A stretch of DNA of 64,000 nucleotides. Origin: Spirodela intermedia (taxonomy: Eukaryota > Streptophyta > Magnoliopsida > Alismatales > Araceae). Position numbers and translations under genes: made by a program. The notes below the pieces were generated by a model, which did no database searches, was not told the DNA's origin, and worked only from the letters and a program-made list of their open reading frames with translations. This document shows positions 10,757 through 21,874 of the stretch, in pieces (the stretch's first letter is position 1; every line of letters starts with the position of its first letter). The stretch spans positions 5,778,169-5,842,168 of the forward strand of contig LR746276.1 in NCBI GenBank assembly GCA_902729315.2, read 5' to 3'.

Positions 10757-12213
10757 CAGTGAGGGTCAAGCTTCTCTGTGGACCCCTTGAGGGCCGCCCT
10801 CCATGCATTTCCTGAGTGCTCGGGGCTTTGGGGTCAGGCCCTTTGGTCCTGGGAGTAGGCAGGTGGATGCGCGGTGGTTGACCCCTTCGTCTTTGTAACT
10901 TGGCTTCTGCTTGCCAAGCACAATTTAGAGCTGTCTTGATGGAGGTAGGTTCAGCTTCGTACACCTCAGCGCGGATGTCCTCCCGAAGCACGTTGACAAA
11001 AGTTGTTTTGAGTACTTCACGGTCTGTGGGCCAAGAAACCCACTATCTCTTCAAACTAGATGATTAACTCCTCGACTGTGTCCATCTGCTTCTGGGCCAT
11101 CAGCCGGGCCAGGGGGATGGTCGTGGAGAGCCCAAACTCCTCGACTGTGCCCATCTGCTGCGTGGTGAAGTCATGCCAACCCGTGAACCCTTCTATGTGG
11201 CTCTAGTAATTGAACCATGATAATGTTATACCCTCGAGGTGCGTCATAACGAGGTGCAGCCGGTCTCGTTCTTCGGTGGGGTTGAGTTCGAAGAACCGAT
11301 TGACACGCATGAGCCACCAATCAGGATCACCTCCCAAAAATATGGGTAGTTCTCCCTTGCGATGTTGGAGTGTTTTGCGCCTAGGTTCGCGAGGACCCAT
11401 GTTCTGCTCGCTGTCTGAATCTTCTTCATAGCCACCCCGGTGTTCCTCCCTTTGCGTATCCCTCATCGGATCTCTAGGAAGAGTCCGGTGTGATGTAAAG
11501 GCGATTGCTCCTCAGCACCACGACCCCGCCCCCGGTACCCCATGTCGGGACAGGTTTGCCTGCCGGCTACTTGGCAACGGTTACTCTGCAATGCAGAAAG
11601 CTGACTGGCCTACCTCTTGGTTACAGAGTGGTATGGGTCCCCCCGGGAAGACATCCTATCGGGTATGGTGGTATAGTCCACTGACGTGGGGCAGTGTGGC
11701 GGTGCTCTGTAGGATGTCCCATTGGTTGCAACCAGTGCCGACCCGCGGGGAGGCTGTTGAGCAGGTGAGGGGGGCAGCGGCGCCTAGACGGGTAGAGGGA
11801 GGAGGCCAGAGAGGGGGCGGGGTTGCGACGGTTCCACGGACTCCAATGCCCTAGATCGACAGTGCTCGGAGTGGCGTGTGATCGATCTGGACGTCGACGC
11901 AGTGGAGGTGCTGCGGGAGCGCGACAAGCGACTCTTGGAGAATCCCTTGGATGCGGCGGCGTGGGTGGCCATAGTGGCGAGGGAGGCTTGGACATCGGCG
12001 AGCTGGGCAGCAACCGCCGCCTGGACTGCAGCGGAGCTAGTGGCTTGGGTGGCAGCGACGTGGTCTGCCTTGGCTTGGCCTGTGGCCGCGGCTTGGGCGG
12101 CCGTGGCTTGGTCGGCCGCCAGGGCCCAGATCAGGTCTTTGGTCTCGGTGGTGGACTGATCCATCAGAGCGGTTTTGGAACGTGCGATCATACAATGGCG
12201 GTGTTGGGAGGAT
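10740..12213 (-). pseudogene. Gypsy gag remnant
   Basis: Minus-strand gag fragments. The N-terminal part (about 11,784-12,213) is Ala/Gln-rich (DQATAAQAAATGQAKADHVA). A retrotransposon gag core lies at about 11,203-11,400 with LPIFLGGDPDWWLMRVNRFF and HLEGITLSWFNY. A C-terminal part at 10,740-10,991 includes TALNCAWQAEAKL. The pieces lie in different frames, so gag is frameshifted. The very high GC content around 11.5-12.2 kb contrasts with the AT-rich copia A around it. Confidence 0.82.
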
Positions 12214-12226
12214 GGCTCTGATACCA
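12214..12226 (-). other. Primer-binding site of the gypsy element
   Basis: On the minus strand TGGTATCAGAGCC, a perfect plant initiator-Met tRNA site, begins two bases after the 5' LTR end. Confidence 0.93.
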
Positions 12227-12228
12227 AA

Positions 12229-12606
12229 TGATGGAGTCCCGATGAGTTCTAGCGCTCCACTGTAGTTTGAGGGGTTTCTCACAGAAGAGAGAGAGAGAGA
12301 GAGAAAGGGGAGGGAAAGACGGGATCCACAGGATAAGGGTAGTCCAAGCTAGGGGCGACGCCGCTCTACAAGGTCGTCGGGGAAGGGAAACCTGGACGGA
12401 AGCAGGAGGAGAGGAAAGGTCAGGAAATCCCTTCGAGGGAAAGTGAGACAGCTAGGGTCACGTACCGGTTTCTGCCTCCTGATCAATCCTTACTTTTGGT
12501 ATTTATACCAAACTGGGATAAGCCCTCAGTGGGCCTCTCGTTGTTGGGCTGCCGCCCGTACCTATTGGGCTGGCGCCTGACGTACCACCCCTTTGGTATG
12601 TCATCA
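12229..12606 (-). repeat. 5' LTR of the gypsy element
   Basis: A 378-bp LTR. On the plus strand it starts TGATGGAGTCCC and ends GGTATGTCATCA, giving TG...CA termini. It is followed by the CATCA duplication at 12,607-12,611. It contains a short GA microsatellite near 12,286-12,304. Confidence 0.92.
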
Positions 12607-13660
12607 CATCAAATAATGTCCTCAAACATTTTGATACCGATTGAACCAATACCAATTGTCTTATTTAGGGCATCATTCCCTATTATAACAATTCCACCAT
12701 TCATTTGTTCATATGTGGAAAAATACTCTCTATTCAAAGTAATATGGTATGAGCAGCTTGTCTCTAAGATCCAATCATCTTTGGATCTGATGGTTTGAAC
12801 CACGAGAACAAGATCATAACTCTCATCTTTGACAACACTACCCTATGCTGAAACTTGAACATTAGTAACCTCCTTCGAATCACTATTTTGATGCTTTCTT
12901 TTGAATTTATAACAATCAGCCGTCAAATGTCCCTTCTTGTGACAATAGCTGTAGAATTATTTCTAATTTTTCATTTAGATCTAGATTCTCCTCTATTTCC
13001 CTCATATTAGTCTCTCTCCTAGGGTCAACCTCTAGTAATAAGATCTTCAATTTAATGTCCTTCCAAAGTAACAGTCATATCTCTATCAATTAATTCTTTT
13101 AAGAACAAAATGATTTAATATCTTTAATAGATATAATATATATGCCATATGACAATGTTTCTCAAAAGTGTTTACATGAATATGAATTTTTTCTTCCTTA
13201 ACTCTTTTCATCAATATTTTTTAAATCCAATATCATGGAATAAAATTCATCAAGATTAGATTTAATTGATGTACCTTTTGTCATTCTCAACATTAACAAA
13301 CATTGCTTCAAAAATAACTTACTAGTGAGTGATCTAGTCATATACAATGACTCTAGTTTTAACCATAATACAAATGTTGAAGTTTCATGAATGACCTCCC
13401 AAAAATCTCATTGAACAAACTAAATAGAATCATAGTTAAAACCTTCTTGTCTAATTCCTATTGTATCTCCATAGAAATATTACTTGGTATTTTCTCCTTC
13501 CCATGTATTATGTACCCCTTTGTGGGTCAAGAGAGCTCTCATTTTGACTTGCCAAAGTTGATACTTTGGTTAAACTTCTCAAAATCAAAGTTTGTAGATA
13601 TCTCATGCTTCTTTAAGTGCTGAATATAAGAGCTTAACATTGGTCAAAAGCCTAATAATG
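12607..13660 (-). mobile_element. Copia A: gag and protease
   Basis: Minus-strand copia gag-pol N-part. FDFEKFNQSINFGKSK near 13,520-13,590 is the gag N-terminal motif (KFNGKNF.LWK in the family). A zinc knuckle CHKKGHLTADCYKFKRKHQN is at about 12,895-12,955. The protease WILETSCSYHITLNREYF and IGNDALNKTIGIGSIGIKMF are at 12,612-12,780. The usual WILDTGCSYHM active site is changed to ETSC, so the protease would be inactive. The reading frame breaks at the gypsy insertion and resumes at 7,593. Confidence 0.85.
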
Positions 13661-13945
13661 TTCTGATACTAGTTTTTTGGCAGATGCAACTAGATTTAAG
13701 ACTTAATAGGCCTATGAATGGCCCAGTAAAACACTAGAAGTAAGAGAGCATGAGAGCATAATGTCTACCAAATGATAAATGATAGAGAGAAGGTATAATA
13801 TACTATAATAAGATAATAAAAGTTTAATGAGATTTAAAGAGGATAAAAACACCTCATTACCACTAAACAAAGAAAAGAAATAATGTCCAATGTCAAGAGA
13901 GGAACAAGGTACAGAAGTACATGGAGTTAATGAAGCTTTGATACC
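13660..13945 (-). repeat. Probable primer-binding site and LTR remnant of copia A
   Basis: On the minus strand TAGTATCAGAAC (13,660-13,671) is a degraded Met-tRNA site 45-50 bp upstream of gag, as expected. The sequence beyond it would therefore be the 5' LTR. A second site-like sequence, TGGTATCAAAGCT, lies at 13,933-13,945 and suggests another element abutting here. The matching 3' LTR lies outside the window, so the boundaries cannot be fixed. Confidence 0.5.
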
Positions 13946-15033
13946 AGCCGCTAGATCAGAAAGGAGGAGAAACCAGAATCATATTTCCAGCCGCTAGAAA
14001 GAGGGTTTCTCATGCCCTTAATTTGTCTTTCTCCCACTTTTAATATATGAATTACAAAGGGGGCTCTCCTAAAAGAAGGGTTGACCAAGTCACCTTTACA
14101 GAAAACTCTTTTTTTCTAGGATGGATGGGTTCTCCTCCCCCTTCTAGTGGTTTGGTTATGTTTATTTTCTCCTCTATTTACTATTGTATTTATTCCTCAT
14201 TTCAGTGGATACTCTCCATGACACATTAAATCCGTGGTGCCTTCCTTCACCTATTTCTACTTCTCTTTAGAATTTTTTGATTTTAAGATATTATCATCCC
14301 CTGCTCCTTCCACTTAATACCAGGTCACAATATTCAGGCCCATTAACTCAACAAAGAAACTATAATTGTTAACCTGAAACCATCATATTGGTCGGTGTTA
14401 CTATAAAACTATATAAAATCTTCGGATTCATTATTGCATTCCAAGTCATTCTTTTTACTCCCAGAATTGTTAGATGTTAAACTATTACCTCCGCGTCACA
14501 CCACCTCCGTCTTATCCCCCACAATTCCCAACCCAACTGATACAGCAACACCCCCAACTCCCCACTCCTAACTGATCACCACGCCCTCGTCCCCATCTCA
14601 CCATCCAAGCCCAACTTCTAAGTCAAAACCCTAGAAATTTTTCCAGGACCATCTAAGTTACTTGGCCTTCGTCTGTAGTCAATTTTTATACTCTGAAATG
14701 TTACACTGACTGGCGACCGAAGATGCTAGTGTTTGACTGATCACAGACCTCATGTTTATTATTCAGTGGGTAAATAGATTCAATAGTTTGTTTATGTGAA
14801 ACTTCTGTGTTGGTTCAGTCCAGTAGATAGCGCCTACGCATCGGCACAATCGAAGCTTGGCAGTTCCTCTCAGCTTCCTTGACATACTCTCAAGTTTTGG
14901 AGATGTTCACGAAGGTAACTTTTCCATGAGATAAGAACCAAATCACCGACAGATAGCGTAAACACGCCCTAAGATAGTATAAGAGAATGTCTCTCTTTGT
15001 TGCAAACAGTAACAGATAGAGTCTCGGAGTATA
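13946..15033. other. Intergenic sequence, no gene seen
   Basis: AT-rich sequence without a coding pattern. The start may be LTR-derived: CAGCCGCTAGA occurs twice within about 50 bp near 13,944-13,996. Nothing else is recognisable. Confidence 0.5.
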
Positions 15034-15484
15034 TCAATTCCTAATGTTCGGCTTAGGAGGCTTTGGAAATTTTATCGGACCAGTATGCGGAGACGGCGGA
15101 TTCCGTCCTGGTCCTCGACGCAGGATTCTCCTGGGGTCGGCAAGAAATTCCAGCGTCTCTCCTTCTTGGCCGAATTTCCCCCCGGACTCCTCACTGTTGA
15201 GAGAGGGCTCCCACATGTTCACAAGCCCGCCACCTTGTTAGTTTCACAGACGCCGCCCGCAGTTTCGTAACATGCTATGCCATGGTTAGCCGGATCTTTC
15301 GCACGCCATGAAGCATAACAGTGAAGAGAGAGACTGAGATTTTACCTGGATGTATCCCTTGTGGGGCACCTAAGAGAAGGCAGCAGAACCCGTGGAGGAG
15401 GAGAAGGGCGGAGATGGCGGTTGTTGCGAGGGAAACTCCCAGGCAACGTCTTGGGGGGGCGGGGAATAATGCAGCAGAACCCAT
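15034..15484 (-). CDS. Small two-exon membrane-anchored or secreted protein, family member 1
   Basis: Family not recognised. Model: exon 1 complement 15,346-15,484 (139 nt), donor CCAG|GTAAAA; exon 2 complement 15,034-15,233 (200 nt), acceptor AACAAG|GT. Together they give a 112-aa protein in one frame. Residues 1-46 are MGSAALFPAPPRRC followed by a hydrophobic run with LLLLHGFCCLLLG, that is a signal peptide or type II anchor. The rest carries GQEGETLEFLADPRRIL, then a Pro-rich tail ending KPPKPNIRN. The member at 19.8-20.5 kb has the same exon-1 length, intron phase (1) and stop context, which is the main support. Basic anchor plus short processed-looking tail resembles a signalling-peptide precursor, but no known motif is evident. 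A conserved block lies about 90 bp upstream (15,571-15,690). Confidence 0.5.
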
Positions 15485-15565
15485 GTATTCACTGGAATCC
15501 TTGGGAGAGGAATGAGTCGGACCAGGTTCCTACATCATTAAGTACCTGGGGGCTGCCCACAAGCT

Positions 15566-16440
15566 GAAAAGTTGACCCGTTCTCATTGATTCACGATGAC
15601 GTTTAAGACCACGTCGACATCTCCGATGTAAGGGGGCATCATAATTTGACTATTTAAGGTGAGCGAACGTCAGGCCCTGGTGTTCAGACAAGAAACCTCG
15701 GTAGTATGAACAAAAAATCTGAAGTTATCACTTTAAATTCCTTGAAACTTTCCATTCCGAAAATTTCAACGGTGCATGATGTCTTCTATCAACAAGTTGA
15801 ATGCAGTACAATAAATAATTTCTATTTTTTGTCGGGAAAAAAAAAATTATGTCCAATCTAATCCATAATAAAAGATTGATGTGGCTAAGCAATGTACAGC
15901 TGACATAATATCTAACTTTGGATTAAGCCTAGTTTTATCCGGGTCAAGTTAGAATTCAAAGAAATAGTCGGTGTAGCTCACCAGTGACAAAATGGTCAAG
16001 TAAAGCTGAAAAGTTGACGCGTTCTTATTGATTGATGGTCGCATTCAAGGCCAAGTCTCCGATGCAAGGGGACATCATAATTTGTCTATTTAGGGTGGTG
16101 GCTAAAGTCCAGCTCTGGTGTTCAGACAAGGAACCTCGGTGGGTGAACGGCAATTCGTTTAAATTCTCTGTTTTAAATTCCTTCAAATTTTCCATTCTAA
16201 ATGTTTCAACGGTGCATGATGTATTCTATCAGCAAGTTGAATGAAGTAAAATGAATAATTCCTATTTTTTTATCAGGAAAACAAAAATCTCTGTCTAATC
16301 TAATCCAATAAAAAAAATGTTGTGGCCAAACAATGGATAGCTGACATGATTTCAGATCTCCGATTACTACCAGTTTTGTCCTGGTTAATTTTGAAATCAA
16401 AGAAAGAGTCGTTATGGCTTATTAGACCAATTCTTGACAA
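15566..16440. repeat. Tandem direct duplication of about 440 bp
   Basis: Segment 15,566-16,007 is repeated at 16,008-16,440. Shared landmarks are AAAAGTTGACNCGTTCT, GTGTTCAGACAAGNAACCTCGGT, TTTCAACGGTGCATGATGT and the AATAATT-C-TATTTTTT stretch. The copies differ by many substitutions and small gaps, so the duplication is not recent. The duplicated unit carries the conserved upstream block. Confidence 0.8.
15571..15690. promoter_or_regulatory. Conserved upstream block of the small-gene family (copy 1)
   Basis: About 120 bp with TTGACCCGTTCTCATTGATT and GACCACGTCGACATCTC, lying just upstream of member 1. It is repeated within the tandem duplication at about 16,010-16,130 and is clearly related to 20,563-20,680 and 24,533-24,650, upstream of members 3 and 5. 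It contains an ACGT core (CCACGTCGAC), a common bZIP target. Conservation between diverged duplicates suggests promoter function. Confidence 0.45.
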
Positions 16441-16500
16441 AGAAAGAGTCGTTGTGGCTTACTAGACCAATTCCTGACAAAGAAAGAGTTGTTGAGTCAT
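16398..16500. repeat. 40-bp tandem repeat, two and a half units
   Basis: AAAGAAAGAGTCGTTATGGC at 16,398 and AAAGAAAGAGTCGTTGTGGC at 16,439, each followed by TTA(T/C)TAGACCAATTC(T/C)TGAC. A third, partial unit starts at 16,479. Confidence 0.85.
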
Positions 16501-17345
16501 CACACCCAGTTAAACAGCTTAGTAACCAAGACATCTCAAGCCTATTTAGAGTCCCAAACTAGTAACCATTAAATATGATCAGTTGTTATTTTTGAACCAT
16601 TATAAAAGAAATAAAAACTTTGAGACTACATGATCCCCAAACAGATCAAGAACCGATGACTTCTGAATTAAATCGCAATGAAAATACAACTGGCATATCA
16701 TGATTCATTTCCAAATCCTCAAGGGAGAGTTAAAATCTTCCATGGAGATGTTGTGTAACCGCACATCATTAATGACAAAAGAGGGGAAATTACATAATAA
16801 TAATTAGTACTTGAGAAGCACTAGATAAGGTTTTTGTCCCACCTCTTCGTACAGTTGAGTAGATAGAAAAAGTGAAGTGTCCAACAGGTCAAGTTGAGAA
16901 GGATGCACAACGGCTAGATAACCGTATACTACTTTTAACGATGACCCAATGATGTTGGGTCACCGCTTGACCCCATCAAAGAGCTGACTATTTTTTGGAT
17001 TATTCAACATTGGAAATAATAGTTTACTCCTCTATCTTGATTGGTAAGTAACGTAGATTTTTCCCGGAGGTCGTTAGATTACCCACGCCCCTTCCACCTT
17101 GCAGTCCTATTCTTTCCTTCTGACTCCTTCCACCCTCCCTCCTCGCCCCTCTATTCTTCACACTTCCCGTTCCCCCCATCTACGCCGGAAGAAGAGCTCT
17201 TGATGCTGCCTAAGCAACTAGACCAGTGTGAGAATTTAACTTAAACCAGCCTTAAACCAGTTTAAAAGAATTTTTCTCAAAATATTTGCGAGCGGCAAGT
17301 TCCCTTTTCGCTCAGAGAAACAGGCCTTGGCTTACAAATCAGTAC

Positions 17346-17572
17346 TCAGGTGGCGGCGACGCATAATATAAGCATTTCTTGAGTGGCCTCGACTGGAAAG
17401 GCGGCAAGGAGCAGCTTACTCTCAGTCCCTCCCAGCCTCCTCCTTCTCTTTGCCTCTGCGGGAAGCTCCGAGGTCTCTCCTTGTCGACCGAATTTTCAGC
17501 TGGTGACTATCTCTTTCGGAGGAATAACTTGGATGACAGAGGGAGCCCGTAAGGTAACACCACCGCCGCCAC
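17346..17572 (-). pseudogene. Orphan exon 2 of the small-gene family, member 2
   Basis: On the minus strand an acceptor-like CCTAG|GTGGCGGCGG at 17,572 opens a frame that contains an in-frame TGA and then KFGRQGETSELPAEAKRRRR. This closely resembles KFGQEGETLEFLADPRRIL of member 1. No matching exon 1 was found upstream (17.6-19 kb). It is therefore a stranded, stop-containing exon-2 copy. The frame is conserved, which supports it as the true frame of the family. Confidence 0.5.
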
Positions 17573-19739
17573 CTAGGTTAATGATGTTCCCTGATTAACC
17601 GGGCAGCTCGTAAAAGTGGTACGTGAAGGAAGAATATAATGAGTTTCTCTGATTTTCTGGTTTGAATACGCGACAGAGGAGAGAAGATGCCAGGGAGGAA
17701 GCCAGGGAAAGCGATTTCAAGATTGGGGACTAGGCGGTAAGACCCAAAAATCGTGTGAATAACGTATCTAAGTAATTATCTTGCTATAAATCTACTTTTA
17801 ATTATTTTCTTAACTGATACAATTTTCTAAGAGTCACAATAAAACCACCAGACACACGAGCTCCTGCAACCTATGATGTTGCGTTCGCAGTTTAAATAGG
17901 GTTGACAAGAAATTTTCAGACTTAATGGCTTGAAATATATAGGAAATTCAGGCTTAATCTCTTAAGAATCTTGTACCGACTTCAATGTCCGACGGAAATT
18001 AGTCATTTATACATAAAAATGATTGATGACGATGCCTCTGATATGATCATATCCCGAGCAAGTGATAAATATATATTTCCTTTTTTTCATTGATGGTCTT
18101 AGTTCAACCCACTTCTGAGAGACTTCATTCAATCCTCGTATTTATGAAAGGGTGAACCCCAAGATAAACCCGAAAAATGGGATCCATGCGAGCACCCTTT
18201 GCAGTTTATGCTCGGCAATGTAGATAGAAAAAATAAGAGAGAGTGGAGGAGAGAGAGAGTCAGAGCGAGCAGGAACCGAGATGGGTTACCAAACTGAGTA
18301 TCTTCAAACGATTCCATGGTAAGAGAAAACTAGTTTTAAGAGAAGATGTTATGAGAACCTTGATAGGGCGATAAACAAGGACTGGGCCAGACAGATCCTA
18401 TTTTACCCTTCCAATTTTCATTTTCAGTCTGAACTTCAAGAAAAAAGCGAGCCAGTTCGGGCTCTTAGTCTGTTAGGTACATTGTCCTAGGGGAGTAGAA
18501 TAACTGCCAAGTTATTACTTTTGTAAGTTTTGGTTTTAACAAACAAGAAGTTATTTTTAAAATCATGTGATTAGAGGCAAAATTCTATCCACCGTGCGTG
18601 AAAATTAATATATATAAATGATATTTTAGCAAGGCACTCTGGAGTTCTAAAAGGCAACTAGTTGCTAATCAGTCTTCAGTTATGTGGCACAATAACTCTA
18701 ACAAAGCATTGTCTCATGTTCACATCATTGTAGAGATGAATTACAAGTTTTCAGAGTTGAGTGTAGGTTACTAGTCACATGTGAATGATCAAAAAATCCA
18801 AAAAAAATCTAAGGTCACTAGTCACATGAGAGACATCTTTCTCTCATTTTAAAGTCTATCGAACGACAATCCTGTACAGACATGGTAGAGGATTTGGTTT
18901 TCGTAAGTCAAGAAACTATGACTTTTAACTTGATACCTTCAAATAACTCGATGTAGGTTTTTAATTAACGGGCTCCAATGTAGTGTTTCCTTTAATTCCT
19001 AGAACAGTCGGAGAATAAATATCTACATCCTCACAAGCCACTAACCCTAACCCCATCACACACTCACTCCCGCGGCAATCTAACGTTCTTCCTCATGTCC
19101 TGCTACAAGCTAGTCCTCTCTGGGCAAGCGCTTTTGCCGTGTCCACTGTCGGCCAATGAGTAATGTTTCTACCCTAGCCGTCCCCAGACAAGAAAACCTG
19201 AGGCTAAATTTAACCAAATCGGAAGAATTTCAATCGGAGAGATATGGTGAACTATCTATTTAGCACCAACCTATGGGTAATAGGTGAGGACAGTGCCAGG
19301 TGAGAAACCAACTCGAAGATAGCGCCACAAAATACTAGGTGTGTACCACGGTCTCAACGACTGTCGTATAAAAATGAAGCTTTCGCAACGATTATGTCGA
19401 AGAATGACAAATCATATGGACATATTAATCTCACAATTAGATGCATGTCATTTAAGTGCAACGGGTGCTATATTCTCAAATGAGATTATGATATAAAATA
19501 GAAATATTAAGTACTGAAATTCAGAACGGTCAAATTTCACAAAGGTGATAGCCACCCATTCCTCTAAGCATCATTAACGTAGTAATCCCCCGTTCTAACA
19601 TACTCTCCGTTTTTGTAGGAGAACAGAAGTAACAAACCATTACCATACACAATCAAGTCTCATAGCTACTCATCCCCGAGACTTACTGTAGCTTTGAAGC
19701 AGTATCATGCCTAGTCTAATAGAAAGATTTTCCATTTCC
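17573..19739. other. Intergenic sequence, no gene seen
   Basis: AT-rich with short random open frames only. A GA-rich patch lies near 18,230-18,262. I see no family signature, RNA gene or mobile-element end. Confidence 0.5.
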
Positions 19740-19792
19740 CTTACAGAGCCTCCCCTTACTGATAAGAGTATCGGACAGTGCCTCCGGATATA

Positions 19793-20281
19793 TCAATTCC
19801 CGCGCTTCGGCGGCGTCCGCCTAGGTTTCGGAGACGGAGGTCGCCGACGTGTTCTTGTAGTCAGGACTCTCCTCGCATCGGCAGGAAATTCCGGAGTCTC
19901 TCCTTCTTGGCCGATTTTCACGTGCGAGTCCATCCCTCTCGCAGCCATCCCAGCGTTCAGAGAGGCCAGCGGCAAGCTCCCACGCCAGCCAACTCCTAAG
20001 TTTCCGCAACCACCGGCCATAGTTCCATGCATACTAAGGTTAGCTGGGTCTTTCGCAGACCATGAGACATTCACGTATATGTACGTAACAATCTTTTTCA
20101 AGTATAATATAACTTACATACAAACATTGGCGTATAATATAACTCACTTGTTCAAGTAGCAATCTCTGTCATATTTTTTAAAACCTAAGTTCCATCTACT
20201 TTTAATTTAATTTACCCAAAATCACAAAATGTGACACTCCGTAACGGAAGTGTTAAATACTAGATATATATTTATGTATAC

Positions 20282-20322
<41 letters not shown>

Positions 20323-20469
20323 AACTTTACCGGAAAGTACCCCTGGTGTGGTACCTAACGGAAGGTAGCATAACATGTTCAGGAAGACAAGGGCAGAGAC
20401 GGCGATGGCGGCGAGAGAAACCGCCCGGCGACGTCTTGCTAGGCTGGGGAAGAAGGCACCAGTACCCAT
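19793..20469 (-). CDS. Small two-exon membrane-anchored or secreted protein, member 3
   Basis: Best-preserved member of the unrecognised family. Exon 1 complement 20,331-20,469 (139 nt), donor TCCG|GTAAAG; exon 2 complement 19,793-19,995 (203 nt), acceptor ACTTAG|GAG; protein 113 aa. The N-terminus MGTGAFFPSLARRRR is followed by the hydrophobic AVSLAAIAVSALVFLNMLC, fitting a signal or anchor with positive-inside orientation. The tail has KIGQEGETPEFPADARRVL, then the basic, Pro-rich RRPPSPKPRRTPPKRGN at the stop. Exon-1 length and phase are identical to member 1, although the intron contains a GA microsatellite right at the donor (20,284-20,319). Role unknown; secreted peptide precursor or small membrane protein are both possible. 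Confidence 0.55.
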
Positions 20470-20562
20470 GTTTTCTCTGGTACTCTTCAGAGAGGCAGTG
20501 ATTTCGATCAGGATTAAGTAGCTTTAGTTACCCACTATCTCACCGCGATCCGGAAGCTTGAC

Positions 20563-20680
20563 GGGTTTTCGCCGGTTCACGATGACATTTGAGGCCACGT
20601 CGACATCTCACCGACTAACCAGCGGCATTGTCTACGGCGAGCGCAGAAGTCAAGTCCTGGCGTTAAGACATGTAGCCCAT
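20563..20680. promoter_or_regulatory. Conserved upstream block of the small-gene family (copy 3)
   Basis: GACGGGTTTTCGCCGGTTCA, then GAGGCCACGTCGACATCTC and CAGCGGCATTGTCTACGGCG, about 95-210 bp upstream of the member 3 start. Nearly the same sequence occurs at 24,533-24,650 upstream of member 5, and a diverged form upstream of member 1. Confidence 0.45.
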
Positions 20681-21635
20681 GTTGACGGTGGGGTAATACT
20701 ATTTTCTGCAATCTTTACTAGCGTTCAGATTGTTCAAAAGTCTGTCATCCCCACTATGTAGCGATGCCCGATGGCTTACATCATACTTTTACATATGGTA
20801 GAATGAATGATTCAGAAGTTCAGCTGGAAAACAAGCACACTTGTTGCCAAATTAGCATCTCTGTTGAATCTCATTTACATGAAAGAATGGTAAGTTGTCA
20901 TTTTCCATTTGTAAGAATAATGCACCCCACAAATAGACACCTTACTCTCTTTCTGACCTCCAATTAAGACGGGTTCTGTCGTCGTCTGTTCCAAAATCAA
21001 AGGAGTTCCTATGGCCAGTAGACCCAGCTAAACAGTCGGCAAGATAGCACATTCGGGTGGAGCCCATTTACTATTCTCCGACGGACTCCAGTGCCTTACA
21101 TAATTAGTGTGAGGCTACAAAAATTCCGAAGAAATCAACGACCAACAGTATTATAATTAAATCACGACAGAAACACATCGTACTTCTCTTGATTAATTCC
21201 AAATATTCGAGGGAGGGATGAAATATTAGGCAGAGACCTGGCGTAGCCACTCGTAGAATATTAATAAGTTTAAATCGTTGCTTCAAGTTAAGAAACCCTA
21301 ATTCAGGGTTTCGTCTCATCGCCTTCTATAGTTGAGCAGATCAAAAGAGGCGAAACTGAGCGCTGAGATGCTCGAGTTGAGAAGGTCACGGGGACTTTAC
21401 GGTCTCCCTATAACCACGTAGATACTTGCCCTGTTCTCTCACCTAACTCAGCCATAGATTATTTATAACGTGGACCTAATGATGTTAGGCTGCAGTTTTA
21501 CCCCGTCAAAGAGCTCCCTGATCTTTTGGATTGACGTCCGAAGTCACAGTTTACTGAGCATCCTGAATCGGAAAGTACTGAGATATTTCTCGTGAGGGGT
21601 CCCAAGATGCCCCACGCGCCTCCCTTCCACGTCTA

Positions 21636-21638
<3 letters not shown>

Positions 21639-21691
<53 letters not shown>
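21639..21691. repeat. CT microsatellite
   Basis: Uninterrupted (CT)n of about 53 bp. The homologous place in the second segmental copy also has a CT tract (26,111-26,162). Confidence 0.95.
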
Positions 21692-21695
<4 letters not shown>

Positions 21696-21874
21696 CCTCT
21701 CTCCGGTATGTAAATAGAGAGGTCAGACCGGGCCAAGTTGTATAGAACAGCTTCGAGATTAATTATGCAATGGTTTGATAACAGACGAATCGTACCAATT
21801 TCCTTTACATAAGTAACATCATCCAAAAGGAAGCATGAAACCGGATAGAGCAAGCCGCAGATCAATCACTGTAA

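Larger units (their letters stand above)
7599..12606 (-). mobile_element. Ty3/gypsy retrotransposon nested in copia A
   Basis: A 5,008-bp minus-strand element. The 5' LTR is at 12,229-12,606 and the truncated 3' LTR at 7,599-7,941. Between them lie the primer-binding site (12,214-12,226), gag, zinc-knuckle-like motif, protease, RT, RNase H and integrase: the gypsy order, with integrase last. CATCA duplications flank it. Coding is broken by many frameshifts and stops. The 3' end of pol, the polypurine tract and the first 67 bp of the 3' LTR are missing (see the pol entry), so the element is internally deleted and cannot move by itself. Confidence 0.92.

Noticed and set aside
15034-20469. Assignment of the small-gene family to CLE, IDA or Casparian-strip factor peptides
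   Set aside because: Tails such as PPSPKPRRTPPKRGN look superficially peptide-like, but the defining residues (CLE RxxPxGPxPxxH, IDA PIPPSxPSKRHN, or a sulfated DY start) are absent in the conserved frame.
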